From: an uncultured Lachnospiraceae bacterium
GTDB taxonomy: Bacteria > Bacillota > Clostridia > Lachnospirales > Lachnospiraceae
DNA: 64,000 bases
Assembly: GCA_944384025.1 (NCBI GenBank)
Contig: CALWRS010000007.1
Span: 39,226-103,225, forward strand
Direction of reading: 5' to 3'
Shown here in pieces: positions 25,973-35,537 of this stretch; position 1 is the first letter of the stretch; every line of letters starts with the position of its first letter. A model generated the notes under the pieces. That model was not told where the DNA came from, made no database searches, and saw only the letters and a list, made by a program, of their open reading frames with translations. A program made the translations under genes and the position numbers.

Positions 25973-27804
25973 TCTTGAATTTCTTTTAGAAAACGGGACA
26001 CAGCCAGTTCCTTCCCGAATTTCTTCTTGACGGAGAAAAGGTGCAAAACTTCCTTCGTTCTTGTCATAGCAACGTAGAGCAGGCGGCGTTCTTCGCAGAT
26101 TTGCTCAGGCAGAAGGTTTCTTTTGTGCGGGAGCAGCGTCTCGTTGCAGTCAATTACAAACACATAAGGGAATTCTAATCCCTTGCTTGCGTGAAATGTC
26201 ATCAGGGCAACGCCGTCTTTGTTTTGGGTTGTTCGGGTGGCATTTTCCTTTTCTCTTTTTTGCACATGCGCTGTGTAGTCAAGAAACGCCGGAATCGTTG
26301 AAAAGCGGCCGGCTTCCTCCATCACTTCGTCAAGAAGGTCAAACGCAGTGTCCGAAGAGTGCAGCGTTGTTTGCAAAAATTCGTCGTAGCCTACGATGTT
26401 TCGTATGTAGTGAATGGCAGCGTAGGGATCTGTTTTTCCGATCATGCAAAGGTCGTATTGCAGTCGTGCAATTCGTTCCGCCACGTAGCCCTTGTCTTGA
26501 TTTAGATACCATTGCCTCGCGGCGTCAAAATCCACGATTTCCGATGGAAACGCCTGTCGTTTTATGTAGCGAACCGGCTTGTTGGCAATTTGCAGTGCGT
26601 CCGTGCGGTGGCGGCCGCCGACTGCAAGCCGGAGGTAAGAAAGTACCGGAGCAACGTGAGCATTGTCATATAGGCAAGGCAGTTTGCCGTGAAGAACATA
26701 GGGAATTTCCGCTTCCCGCAGAGCTTGCACAAGAACTCTGGGCTGGGAATTGGTTCGGTAGAGCACGGCGATTTGCGAAAGCGGCGTGTTCTTTTTTTGG
26801 AGCTCGCGGACGTGCTGTATTAAAAAATGGTTTTCCTCGGCGCAGGAGGCAAATTGGTGGATGTGTACGGGTTCTCCTTCCTGCCTGCGCGCGATAAGCG
26901 CTTTGGGATAGCGCTTTTTGTTTACGGAAATTAGGCGAAGCGCCGCCTGTAAGACTGGCGCCGGAGAGCGGTAGTTGATGTTTAGCAATACAGTTTTTGC
27001 ATTCGGATAATCTACAGGAAATTGAAGCATCAGCTCTGGGCGCGATCCGCGAAAACCATAAATCGCTTGATCGTCGTCCCCAACGACAAACAGATTGTTT
27101 TGCGGGGCGGCAAGCAGGCGGACAATTTCGTATTGCAGTCGGTTGACGTCCTGAAATTCATCAATCAGAATATAGTGAAAACGGTTTTGCCAAAAAGAGA
27201 GAATGTCCGGCCGCTTAGTAAGTAAATCGTAAGTTAAAAGAAGCATGTCCTCAAAATCCAGACGCCTTTGCTTCCGAAGCGTCCTTTCGTATTCGTGCAA
27301 TGCAGCAAAAAAGACTTCCGGCGGGCAAATTCCCCGAGGCGCGCTTGCTTTTTCCTCTTTAAAAAGCGGACAATGATTGCCTTTGTAGAGGGCAATATCG
27401 TGCAAAACCGACAGCACGAGATCCAGCTCTTTGGCAAGCGCTGGATCCAGCCTTCCAAGAATATCGGTCAGAATGCGCATGGCTTCGGATTCGCGCAGGA
27501 TGCTTGCTGCGCTGTAGTTGTAGGCGTAGCGGAGAATTTGAAAGAAGACAGCGTGAAATGTACTAAAGACAACGGGAGGATGTTCCTTCCGGGTAAGAAG
27601 TTCAAAGCGCTGGCGCATTTCGGTTGCGGCGGCTTTGGTAAATGTGATAACAAGAAGCTGTTCGGGCGAGACGTTTTGCCGGGTCAAAAGATATTGAACC
27701 CGGCCGGTAATGACAGTTGTCTTACCGGAGCCGGGTCCTGCCAGCACCAGCATTGGTCCCTTGTCGTGACAAATGGCTTCTGTCTGGGCGGGATTTGGTT
27801 TCAT
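25969..27804 (-). CDS. UvrD/PcrA-like SF1A DNA helicase
   Basis: A 611-residue ATP-dependent 3'-5' helicase. Visible motifs are the Q-motif NPAQTEAI, Walker A AGPGSGKTT, motif Ia TFTKAAATEM, Walker B LIDEFQDVN, motif III GDDDQAIYGFRG, motif V TFHASKGLEF and motif VI LLYVAMTRTK. It is shorter than PcrA (about 740) and lacks the usual C-terminal extension. The role is DNA repair or removal of proteins from DNA. It begins 9 bp after gltX with a weak ribosome binding site, so it is probably translated from the gltX transcript. Confidence 0.9.
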   Translation of the reverse strand: MKPNPAQTEAICHDKGPMLVLAGPGSGKTTVITGRVQYLLTRQNVSPEQLLVITFTKAAATEMRQRFELLTRKEHPPVVFSTFHAVFFQILRYAYNYSAASILRESEAMRILTDILGRLDPALAKELDLVLSVLHDIALYKGNHCPLFKEEKASAPRGICPPEVFFAALHEYERTLRKQRRLDFEDMLLLTYDLLTKRPDILSFWQNRFHYILIDEFQDVNRLQYEIVRLLAAPQNNLFVVGDDDQAIYGFRGSRPELMLQFPVDYPNAKTVLLNINYRSPAPVLQAALRLISVNKKRYPKALIARRQEGEPVHIHQFASCAEENHFLIQHVRELQKKNTPLSQIAVLYRTNSQPRVLVQALREAEIPYVLHGKLPCLYDNAHVAPVLSYLRLAVGGRHRTDALQIANKPVRYIKRQAFPSEIVDFDAARQWYLNQDKGYVAERIARLQYDLCMIGKTDPYAAIHYIRNIVGYDEFLQTTLHSSDTAFDLLDEVMEEAGRFSTIPAFLDYTAHVQKREKENATRTTQNKDGVALMTFHASKGLEFPYVFVIDCNETLLPHKRNLLPEQICEERRLLYVAMTRTKEVLHLFSVKKKFGKELAVSRFLKEIQD

Positions 27805-27813
27805 CCGTGTGGC

Positions 27814-29271
27814 TTAAGAGAGCTTTTCTATGCCGATGCGAATGCGTCGAAGACTCTCTTCCTTTCCTAAAATATTCATAATTTCATATGCGCCTCCCGG
27901 CGTGTTTTGCTTTCCGGAGACGGCAATCCGAACCGGCCACAGGCAGATGCCGTTTTTGATTCCTTTTTCTGCCACGTAGTCCATGCATACCTTTTCTATG
28001 GCAGGAATGGAGTACTCCAAAAGCGCCTCAAAGCGCGGCAGCATTTCCTTAAGCACCTGCAAGGAAATCTCTGCATTCGTTTTCATTTTCTTGTGCGTGT
28101 AAATGGCAATATCGTAATCCGGAAGCTCGTCAAAGAAATCAATTTTCTCTGCGATATCCAAAAATGTTTCGATCCTTGTCTTTACAAGCTCCGCAATTAA
28201 CTTGCAGTCGTAGTCTTTTTTTACTGTTTCGCGAATATAAGGCTCTGCCATCGCATAAAACCGCTCGCTGTCCATAGCTTTTAAGTATTCGCCGTTCATC
28301 CAGCGAAGCTTCGTCATGTCGAAAACAGCGGGAGATTTGCTGATGTGACGATAGTCAAATTCCTGAATCAGCTCATCAAGTGTGAAAAGCTCCCGGTTCG
28401 ATGTCGGACTCCAACCCAAAAGCGCAATAAAGTTTACAATGGCTTCCGGCACAAAACCCTGCTCGATCAAATCCTCAAAAGAGGAGTGACCGCTTCGCTT
28501 GGAAAGCTTTTGGTGCTCTTCATTTGTAATTAACGGGCAGTGAATGTAAACGGGCTCCTCCCAGCCAAAGGCCTGATAAAGCCGCGTGTACTTAGGCGTA
28601 GAAGAAAGGTATTCGTTTCCGCGCACTACGTGCGTAACTTGCATAAGGTGGTCGTCGATCACATTCGCGAAGTTGTAGGTTGGATAACCGTCGCTTTTGA
28701 TAAGAATCATGTCGTCAAGCTCTTCGTTGTTTACGGTAATTTCTCCGTAAACGGCGTCGGTAAACGTAGTCGTTCCCGTGGAAGGCGTGTTTTGCCGGAT
28801 AACGTAAGGCGTTCCAGCAGCAAGCTTTTCGCGAATTTCGTCCTGCGACAGGGAAAGGCAGTGCTTGTCGTACTTCGTGATTTCCTTGCCGTTTTCGCTC
28901 TCGGTAACGACGCTCTTTAAGCTCTCCAGCCGCTCTTTTGTACAAAAGCAGTAGTAGGCTTCGCCTTTTTCAATCAGCTGTTTTGCATACTCCAGATAAA
29001 TGCCTTTGGCTACGCGCTCGCTTTGCACATAAGGGCCAAAGCCTTTGTCTTTGTCGGGGCCTTCGTCGTGTACAAGTCCGGTTTCCTTTAGCGTGCGGTA
29101 AATAATCTCCGTAGCGCCTTCCACATAACGCTCCTGGTCTGTATCCTCAATTCTTAAAATAAAATCGCCGCCCTCGTGTTTGGCAATCAGAAATTCATAT
29201 AAGGCGGTGCGCAGATTTCCAACGTGCATTCGACCGGTTGGGCTCGGTGCGTACCGGGTTCTGATTTTCAT
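27814..29271 (-). CDS. gltX: Glutamyl-tRNA synthetase
   Basis: A class I synthetase of 485 residues that charges tRNA-Glu (and often tRNA-Gln in Firmicutes, for later amidation). The HIGH-type motif is [11 protein letters not shown] at residues 9-19 and the KMSKS-type motif is KLSKRSG. The catalytic domain carries [10 protein letters not shown]. The ATG at 29271 has AAGGGGG seven bases upstream; an upstream TTG at 29289 would add six residues that include the ribosome binding site. It heads a two-gene unit with the helicase. Confidence 0.96.
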   Translation of the reverse strand: MKIRTRYAPSPTGRMHVGNLRTALYEFLIAKHEGGDFILRIEDTDQERYVEGATEIIYRTLKETGLVHDEGPDKDKGFGPYVQSERVAKGIYLEYAKQLIEKGEAYYCFCTKERLESLKSVVTESENGKEITKYDKHCLSLSQDEIREKLAAGTPYVIRQNTPSTGTTTFTDAVYGEITVNNEELDDMILIKSDGYPTYNFANVIDDHLMQVTHVVRGNEYLSSTPKYTRLYQAFGWEEPVYIHCPLITNEEHQKLSKRSGHSSFEDLIEQGFVPEAIVNFIALLGWSPTSNRELFTLDELIQEFDYRHISKSPAVFDMTKLRWMNGEYLKAMDSERFYAMAEPYIRETVKKDYDCKLIAELVKTRIETFLDIAEKIDFFDELPDYDIAIYTHKKMKTNAEISLQVLKEMLPRFEALLEYSIPAIEKVCMDYVAEKGIKNGICLWPVRIAVSGKQNTPGGAYEIMNILGKEESLRRIRIGIEKLS

Positions 29272-29307
29272 GCAGTATCCCCCTTCCAAAATGTAAAGAT
29301 TATGTTC

Positions 29308-29336
29308 ACTATATGGCAGAGGGGTGCGTTTGTCAA
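29308..29336 (-). promoter_or_regulatory. Sigma-A promoter of gltX
   Basis: On the minus strand TTGACA (29331-29336) and TATAGT (29308-29313) are 17 nt apart. Confidence 0.7.
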
Positions 29337-29355
29337 GAAGGAGCGCGTTCTTTTA

Positions 29356-29385
29356 TTGACACGCAACGAGCGAAAATGCTATAAT
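29356..29385 (+). promoter_or_regulatory. Sigma-A promoter of the CBS/sigma factor operon
   Basis: TTGACA (29356-29361) and TATAAT (29380-29385) are both perfect boxes, 18 nt apart. It is back to back with the gltX promoter. Confidence 0.75.
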
Positions 29386-29460
29386 GTGGCTCGTCGTCTG
29401 CCTACAGCCGGAATAAAGCGGCAGGGCGGCAATACGGACAAAAGCGAAAGGGTGCAGCGC

Positions 29461-29877
29461 ATGAACATTCTATTCTTTTTAACTCCTAAAAACGAGGTGG
29501 CGCATGTAATGGATACCAATACTCTGCGCCAAGTTCTGGAAAAGATGGAGTATCACCGTTACAGCTCCATTCCTATGCTTGACCGCTCCGGGAAATACGT
29601 AGGAACGATTACGGAAGGCGACCTGCTTTGGGCAATTCAAAAAGAAGTAGGTTTAAATCGGAAAGACTATGAGAATATTCCCATTAGTAAAATTCCGAGA
29701 AAGACCAATAACCTTGCAGTGAATGTGAATGCGGAAGTCGAAGATTTGATTAATATGGCGATTAATCAGAATTTTGTTCCGGTGACGGACGACAACAACA
29801 TATTTATTGGCATTGTAAAAAGAAGCGATATTATACAGTATTGTTATCGGAAGATAAAGGAAAACGAAAAGAAATAG
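29461..29877 (+). CDS. Two-CBS-domain protein
   Basis: A 138-residue protein made of a tandem CBS pair (first about residues 15-60 with [10 protein letters not shown]-like and GTITEGDLL segments, second about 80-135 ending [21 protein letters not shown]). Such pairs bind adenine nucleotides and report energy state. The ATG at 29461 has AAAGGG upstream. It is the first gene of an operon with the primary sigma factor, 23 bp upstream of it, which is suggestive but no interaction is known. Confidence 0.88.
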   Translation: MNILFFLTPKNEVAHVMDTNTLRQVLEKMEYHRYSSIPMLDRSGKYVGTITEGDLLWAIQKEVGLNRKDYENIPISKIPRKTNNLAVNVNAEVEDLINMAINQNFVPVTDDNNIFIGIVKRSDIIQYCYRKIKENEKK

Positions 29878-29900
29878 AGGCTGAAAGGCGGAGGAAATAC

Positions 29901-31019
29901 ATGGAAGAACGTGCGGCATTGTTAGAGGAAAGGCTGGCAGAGCTCGTAAAAGCAGGAAATGAAAGCAAGGGCGTATTGGATGCCGATCAGGTAATCCGGC
30001 GTTTAAAAGACGTCCTGCACAGCGATGCGGAGTACGAGAAAGTTTACGAATATCTGGAGTCAAAAGGGATCTCGGTGCTGACGCATCTGCCGGAGGAAGA
30101 AGAGCCGGACGAACAGGCGCTTTTGAATATGGACGAGGAGAACAGCGCCATTGCGGACGCGGAGGAGCTCTCCGAAATGGCAAACGCGCTTTCGGACGAC
30201 CCGGTAAAACAGTATCTTAGAGAAATTGGCGGATACGCTTTGTTAAGCGTGGAGGAGGAGATTGCCCTTGCGACGCGCATTGGCGAAGGAGACCCGGAGG
30301 CAAAGCGGCTGTTAACCGAAGCAAACCTGCGCCTTGTTGTAAGCATTGCAAAACGCTACGTCGGTCGGGGTCTTTCCTTCCTTGACTTAATTCAGGAGGG
30401 AAATCTGGGGCTGATTAAAGCCGTAGATAAATTTGACCACACGAAAGGCTACAAATTCAGCACTTACGCAACTTGGTGGATTCGGCAGGCCATTACCCGC
30501 TCCATTGCCGACCAGTCCCGCACGATTCGCATACCGGTGCACATGTCAGAAGTTATTAACAAAACGTACCGGGTCAGCCGGATGCTGCTGCAGGAGCTGG
30601 GACGCGAGCCAAACGAAAACGAGTTGGCAGAGGCAATGAACATGCCGGTGGAAAAAGTGCGCGAGGTACTAAAAGTCAGCGCAGACCCGATTTCGCTTGA
30701 TACGCCGATTGGCGAGGAAGACGACAGTCATCTGGGCGATTTTATTAAGGACGAGCATATGCTAGGCCCGGAGGATGCGATTTCCTACATGATGCTTCAA
30801 GAGCAGATTGAAAAGCTTTTAGATACGCTTACAGACAGGGAATGCCGCGTGCTTAAACTGCGGTTTGGACTGATTGACGGAAGAAGCCGCACGCTAGAGG
30901 AAGTCGGCAGAGAATTCAACGTCACAAGAGAGAGAATCCGTCAGATTGAAGCAAAGGCTTTGCGAAAACTTCGCCACCCAAGCCGCGCGCGGATGCTTAA
31001 AGGATACGATTTGGAGTAA
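29901..31019 (+). CDS. rpoD: Primary sigma factor RpoD/SigA
   Basis: 372 residues. The order is a short region 1.1, region 1.2 [12 protein letters not shown], region 2 with [12 protein letters not shown] and [13 protein letters not shown], region 3 and region 4 with the helix-turn-helix [21 protein letters not shown]. These are the diagnostic primary-sigma blocks, and the promoters in this window match its -10/-35 preference. The ATG at 29901 has GGAGG upstream; an upstream in-frame start inside the CBS gene is not needed. dnaG, the usual upstream neighbour of rpoD in Firmicutes, is not next to it here. Confidence 0.93.
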   Translation: MEERAALLEERLAELVKAGNESKGVLDADQVIRRLKDVLHSDAEYEKVYEYLESKGISVLTHLPEEEEPDEQALLNMDEENSAIADAEELSEMANALSDDPVKQYLREIGGYALLSVEEEIALATRIGEGDPEAKRLLTEANLRLVVSIAKRYVGRGLSFLDLIQEGNLGLIKAVDKFDHTKGYKFSTYATWWIRQAITRSIADQSRTIRIPVHMSEVINKTYRVSRMLLQELGREPNENELAEAMNMPVEKVREVLKVSADPISLDTPIGEEDDSHLGDFIKDEHMLGPEDAISYMMLQEQIEKLLDTLTDRECRVLKLRFGLIDGRSRTLEEVGREFNVTRERIRQIEAKALRKLRHPSRARMLKGYDLE

Positions 31020-31028
31020 AAATTAGAA

Positions 31029-31057
31029 TTGCATTCCGGTTTCGGATATGATAGAAT
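31029..31057 (+). promoter_or_regulatory. Sigma-A promoter of lysA
   Basis: TTGCAT (31029-31034) and TAGAAT (31052-31057) are 17 nt apart. The leader is too short for a lysine riboswitch and I see none. Confidence 0.55.
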
Positions 31058-31141
31058 AACAGCGCTTCGTCAAAAACTGTCAGCGGTAAATGCGCGAAGA
31101 GCCTTGTTTTGCAAGGAAAAAGAAAGAAAGGAGCCTTACCA

Positions 31142-32404
31142 ATGAAAATTCCCTTTTTAACACGTGAGCAGGTCGAAGAAATTGTAAAGACCTGTCCGAC
31201 CCCCTTCCATATTTACGACGAAAAGGCTATCCGCGAAAACGCGAGAAAGCTGCGTAAAGCGTTTGCATGGAATCCGGGATTTAAGGAATTTTTTGCGGTA
31301 AAAGCGACTCCCAACCCATATTTGCTTCAGATCCTTCGGGAAGAAGGGTGTGGAACGGACTGCTCTTCCATGTCGGAGCTTTGCATGGCGGATGCAGTTG
31401 GTTTTTCCGAAGGGGAGATTATGTTCTCCTCCAACGAAACGCCGTTTGGTGAATTTACAAAAGCAAAGGAGTTAGGTGCTTTCATCAACTTGGATGACAT
31501 TACACACATTCCCTTTCTTGAAAAAGAGTGCGGAGTGCCTAAAACAGTGTGTATGCGTTATAATCCAGGCGGCATCTATGAGCTGGAAAACGGGATTATG
31601 GACTGTCCCGGAGACGCTAAGTACGGCTGCACCAAAGAGCAGATGGTAGAAGGATACCGTAAGCTTCAGGAGCTTGGCGTAGAGCATTTTGGCATTCACT
31701 CGTTCCTTGTGAGCAACACGACGGCGGAGGAATATTATCCGACGCTTGCAAGAACGCTGTTTACGCTGGCTGTGGAATTAAAGAACGCTACCGGTGCGCA
31801 CATTGCGTTTATTAACCTTTCGGGAGGAATTGGCATTCCTTATCGTCCGGAAGATAAGCCGGTGGATATTCTCAAAGTAGGAGAAGAAGTCCGTAAAGTT
31901 TTTGAGGAAGTTCTTGTGCCTGCCGGAATGGGAGACGTGGCCATTTTTACAGAGCTTGGCCGCTTTATGATGGGCCCTTACGGACACCTTGTTGTGCGGG
32001 CCATTCACGAAAAACATATTTACAAAGAGTACATTGGCGTTGACGCATGTGCAGTAAATCTCATGCGGCCGGCAATGTACGGCGCATACCATCATATTAC
32101 CGTTTTGGGAAAGGAAGATGCGCCGTGCGATCACGTATACGACGTTGTTGGCTCTCTTTGCGAGAACAACGACAAGTTTGCGATTGATCGTAAACTTCCG
32201 AAAATCGACATAGGAGATTATCTGGTCATTCACGATACCGGTGCGCATGGCTACGCTATGGGCTATAATTACAACGGTAAACTGAAATCCGCCGAGCTGC
32301 TTTTGAAAGAGGACGGCTCGGTTCAGATGATTCGACGCGCAGAAACCATAAAGGACTATTTTGCAACGCTGGACATTTGTCCACAAATGCATAAATATCT
32401 GTGA
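31142..32404 (+). CDS. lysA: Diaminopimelate decarboxylase
   Basis: This fold-type III PLP enzyme makes L-lysine from meso-diaminopimelate. The PLP lysine is in EFFAVKATPNP, with HSFLVSNT, the phosphate loop LSGGIGIPY, the GRFMMGPYG segment and SLCENNDKF further on. At 420 residues it belongs to the divergent clostridial LysA/NspC-like branch, so a related decarboxylase role is not excluded. The ATG at 31142 has AAAGGAG upstream. A terminator follows at 32506. Confidence 0.88.
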   Translation: MKIPFLTREQVEEIVKTCPTPFHIYDEKAIRENARKLRKAFAWNPGFKEFFAVKATPNPYLLQILREEGCGTDCSSMSELCMADAVGFSEGEIMFSSNETPFGEFTKAKELGAFINLDDITHIPFLEKECGVPKTVCMRYNPGGIYELENGIMDCPGDAKYGCTKEQMVEGYRKLQELGVEHFGIHSFLVSNTTAEEYYPTLARTLFTLAVELKNATGAHIAFINLSGGIGIPYRPEDKPVDILKVGEEVRKVFEEVLVPAGMGDVAIFTELGRFMMGPYGHLVVRAIHEKHIYKEYIGVDACAVNLMRPAMYGAYHHITVLGKEDAPCDHVYDVVGSLCENNDKFAIDRKLPKIDIGDYLVIHDTGAHGYAMGYNYNGKLKSAELLLKEDGSVQMIRRAETIKDYFATLDICPQMHKYL

Positions 32405-32505
32405 AACGAAAGAAAGCCGTGGTTCGAAACGCAAGTTGAAAATGCTCCTGCGATTACGGGATTTCAACTGCAAATCGAGCCGTGATAAAATCAGAAAATA
32501 AAAAG

Positions 32506-32552
32506 CGAAGAAGGCACGGACTCGGTAGAAGTTTGCGCCTTCTTCGTTTTTT
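32506..32552 (+). terminator. Intrinsic terminator after lysA
   Basis: CGAAGAAGGC (32506-32515) pairs with GCCTTCTTCG (32537-32546), followed by six Ts. A smaller AGTTGAAA/TTTCAACT hairpin lies upstream, around 32431-32470. Confidence 0.75.
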
Positions 32553-32572
32553 GTTTCGATATGGAGGTAGGA

Positions 32573-34924
32573 GTGAAAAAGAAACATCGGGAAATTCCCG
32601 AAATTAAAAAAATTCCGCGACGTCTGCTGCCGCTTTTATCCGAGAAAGGAATTGCGCAGGAGGACATTTTGCTTACTGCCAAGGTGGATATGAATCTGGA
32701 GTGTCACTTTACCGAAGGATATTTGCTGCTTACAAAAGAGGCGCTTTTGGTTGCCGATTCCGAGGCAATCCCTGGAGAACTCCATTATTTTAAAGGCGCG
32801 CAAAACTTGTCTCGGATGCAAATTGAGACAGAGCGCGAATGGAAGCTTTCGATTTATCCGCTGAAACAAATTCGCAGGCTTCAGGTGGAGCGAACGGTTG
32901 CGGGCGGTTTTTTGCTGCTTGTTGCGCCAGACGCTACTGATACGGAGGCAGACGGGCAGACGCGCGCTATTGCCGCATTTTCCAATAAATGCATGGGCGA
33001 GGCGACAAGAGTAGAAAAAGCATTTTCCGCGTCGAAAGAAGGAAAAGAGATTCCGCCGGAACTGCTTAGCAACAAGGAACTGGAAGCATATTGCCCGATA
33101 TGCGGAAACATGTATCCGAACTCGGATAGAAAAATTTGTCCAAAGTGCATGGACAGAAAGAATATTTTCTTTCGAACGCTTGGCTATCTAAAACCGCATA
33201 GAAAAAAGATTGCCGTGATGTTCCTTTGCTATATTGCAACGGCATGCTTGAACCTTGTTTGGCCGTATCTAAACGGTACCGTTTTGTATGACCGGGTGCT
33301 GGGGAAGGTAGACATACCGGGAGGACGGTACGTGCTGGCGCTTGGAATGCTTGTACTGACGATGGTGTTAACGAAGCTGACGATGCAGATCGTAGGAATT
33401 ATACAAGGCGTCTTAACGGCGCGGATTGTCCCTCAGCTTGTGCGCGAGATGAAAACGGACGTCTTTTCTTCCATGGGAAGGCTTTCCATTAACTTCTTTA
33501 CAAGCAAGCAGACCGGCTCTTTGATGACAAGAGTTATGTACGATGCCGACGAAGTGACTGGTTTTTTTATTGACGGGCTTCCGTACTTTTTGATTAACGT
33601 ATTTACGATTGTCGCTATGGCGATTATCATGTTTATGCTTCATCCAGTTCTTGCGATTGCGGCGCTTTTGTTTATTCCGGTAACGTTTTTAGTTAGCTGG
33701 ATTATGCTGCCAAGGCTTTGGCACCGTTACGGAAAACAGCACCGGGCAAACCGCAGCCTGAACTCGAGGATTCACGATAATCTTACCGGCGCACGGGTTG
33801 TTAAGGCGTTTGGACAGGAAGAAAGTGAAATCGATCGCTTTCAAAAAAACAACGTGCGCGTGAAAAACGCGGACATGGACGTTGTGTCTTACGACATCAA
33901 ATTCTGGGAAATTTACAGTCTTTCCGAAAATCTGGCGTCGCTTTGCGTCATTGTGGTTGCGGCGTATTTAATTATCGTGAAAAAGGATATTGATCTTGGA
34001 CTCATGATTACTTTTACCGGATACGTTTCTCAGCTGACCGGACCAATGGATTTCTTTTCGCACTTTTTCCGGTGGTTTACGGGCTGTATGAACTGTGCGC
34101 AGAGAATGTTTGAGATTATCGATGCAGTGCCGGATATTGAAGAGGCGGAAAATCCAATTCATCTTTCGCACATCGACGGAACGATTGAAATGCAGCACGT
34201 TACGTTTGGCTACGAACAGCATAAGCCGGTGCTAAAGGATGTAAGTCTAAAGGTGGAAGCCGGAACGATGCTTGGAATTGTAGGACGTTCGGGCGCGGGC
34301 AAAACGACGATTGTCAACTTGATTTCGCGTCTTTATGACCCGCAGGAAGGGCGCGTCCTTTTAGACGGCGTGGACATCCGTCAGCTCTCTTTTTCGACGC
34401 TTCGCGGAAACGTGGCCATGGTTTCTCAAGAAACGTACATCTTTATGGGAACCGTAGCGGAGAACATTGCGTACGCCAAAAAAGACGCGACAAGGGAAGA
34501 AATTATTCGTGCGGCCGTGCTTGCGAGCGCACACGATTTCATTTGCAAAATGCCGGACGGCTACGATACGATGATTGGTTCTTCCGGTCGGGAGCTCTCG
34601 GGAGGCGAACGGCAGCGAATCAGCATTGCCCGCGCGATTTTGGCAAATCCTAAAATCCTGATTCTGGACGAAGCGACTGCTTCGGTTGATACGGAGACCG
34701 AGCAGGCAATCCAGCAGTCTATTAACTTGTTGATTCGCGGAAGAACGACGATTTCTATTGCGCATCGCCTCTCTACGCTTCGCGACGCGAACCGGCTTGT
34801 TGTCATTGATGACGGCAAGGTCACGGAGGAAGGAACGCACGACGAACTTGTGGCGAAAAAAGGAACATATTTCAAACTGAAAGAATTACAGACAAAGGCG
34901 CTTGCGCTAAAAGGACTGGAATAG
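32573..34924 (+). CDS. ABC exporter half-transporter with N-terminal zinc ribbon (DUF1854-linked), first subunit
   Basis: About 165 residues with a beta-rich, PH-like look come first, then a zinc ribbon (Cys174, 177, 189, 192), then six transmembrane helices and a nucleotide-binding domain with GRSGAGKTT, LSGGERQR, ILDEATASVD and the His loop. Both Walker B Glu and His are normal, so it should hydrolyse ATP. GTG at 32573 with GGAGGT upstream is the better start; an ATG at 32561 would contain the ribosome binding site. It lies 21 bp before the DUF1854 gene and pairs with the ABC subunit at 35538. The substrate is unknown. Confidence 0.9.
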   Translation: MKKKHREIPEIKKIPRRLLPLLSEKGIAQEDILLTAKVDMNLECHFTEGYLLLTKEALLVADSEAIPGELHYFKGAQNLSRMQIETEREWKLSIYPLKQIRRLQVERTVAGGFLLLVAPDATDTEADGQTRAIAAFSNKCMGEATRVEKAFSASKEGKEIPPELLSNKELEAYCPICGNMYPNSDRKICPKCMDRKNIFFRTLGYLKPHRKKIAVMFLCYIATACLNLVWPYLNGTVLYDRVLGKVDIPGGRYVLALGMLVLTMVLTKLTMQIVGIIQGVLTARIVPQLVREMKTDVFSSMGRLSINFFTSKQTGSLMTRVMYDADEVTGFFIDGLPYFLINVFTIVAMAIIMFMLHPVLAIAALLFIPVTFLVSWIMLPRLWHRYGKQHRANRSLNSRIHDNLTGARVVKAFGQEESEIDRFQKNNVRVKNADMDVVSYDIKFWEIYSLSENLASLCVIVVAAYLIIVKKDIDLGLMITFTGYVSQLTGPMDFFSHFFRWFTGCMNCAQRMFEIIDAVPDIEEAENPIHLSHIDGTIEMQHVTFGYEQHKPVLKDVSLKVEAGTMLGIVGRSGAGKTTIVNLISRLYDPQEGRVLLDGVDIRQLSFSTLRGNVAMVSQETYIFMGTVAENIAYAKKDATREEIIRAAVLASAHDFICKMPDGYDTMIGSSGRELSGGERQRISIARAILANPKILILDEATASVDTETEQAIQQSINLLIRGRTTISIAHRLSTLRDANRLVVIDDGKVTEEGTHDELVAKKGTYFKLKELQTKALALKGLE

Positions 34925-34945
34925 TTTTACAAAAAGGAGGTTCTT

Positions 34946-35515
34946 ATGGGAATAAAAAATTTTGAAACTGCCGACGAGGAATTTAATCTGGAGCAGATGG
35001 AAGCGGAGACGGAGGGAATGCTAAGGCTTCGCTACCTTACCCGGGAAAATGCGGTATTTCGCAGGACGCCCGGCGGCTTTGTCAGCTTGCAGGTGGGAGA
35101 GGAGAATTACGAGCGCGTGCGTGTAGTTCGCAGTTTTCCGTTCACCGACCCGGACGCTTATATTAGTATTCGCATGGCAGACGAAAAGGCAAGGGAGATT
35201 GGCATTATAAAAAATCTGAAGACGGATGTAGACGAGGAAACGGCACAGATGCTTCAGGAGCAAATGAATTTGCGGTATTTTACGCCGATCATTCGCAAAA
35301 TTAACGGTATTAAGGACGAATACGGCCATGCGTATTTTGACGTGGAAACAAACGAGGGCCCGTGTAAATTCGTTATATACATGAACTCCAGCTCCGTTGT
35401 TCACCTCTCGGATACGAGGCTCTTGATTACGGATTTGGATGGAAACCGGTTTGAGATTCCCGATTATACAAAGCTTAGCGCAGGGGAATTGAAAAAGCTG
35501 GATTTGTTCCTGTAA
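34946..35515 (+). CDS. DUF1854 family protein
   Basis: A 189-residue soluble protein with the DUF1854 core (VRVVRSFPFTDPDAYIS near residues 53-70, then IGIIKNLKTDVDEE, MNLRYFTPIIRKI and GPCKFVIY). It has no signal or membrane segment. In other bacteria DUF1854 genes lie between two ABC exporter genes, including cyanophycin-linked clusters; here no cyanophycin gene is present. It is likely a cytoplasmic partner of the two transporters. AAGGAGG precedes the ATG. Confidence 0.85.
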   Translation: MGIKNFETADEEFNLEQMEAETEGMLRLRYLTRENAVFRRTPGGFVSLQVGEENYERVRVVRSFPFTDPDAYISIRMADEKAREIGIIKNLKTDVDEETAQMLQEQMNLRYFTPIIRKINGIKDEYGHAYFDVETNEGPCKFVIYMNSSSVVHLSDTRLLITDLDGNRFEIPDYTKLSAGELKKLDLFL

Positions 35516-35537
35516 AATTAAGGAGAGTGGGAATGAA

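Noticed and set aside
26187-26897. 236-codon plus-strand frame opposite the UvrD-like helicase
   Set aside because: It is antisense to conserved helicase motifs and shows no domain.
31058-31141. Lysine riboswitch upstream of lysA
   Set aside because: The leader between promoter and start is only about 85 nt, too short for an L-box, and no matching stems are visible.
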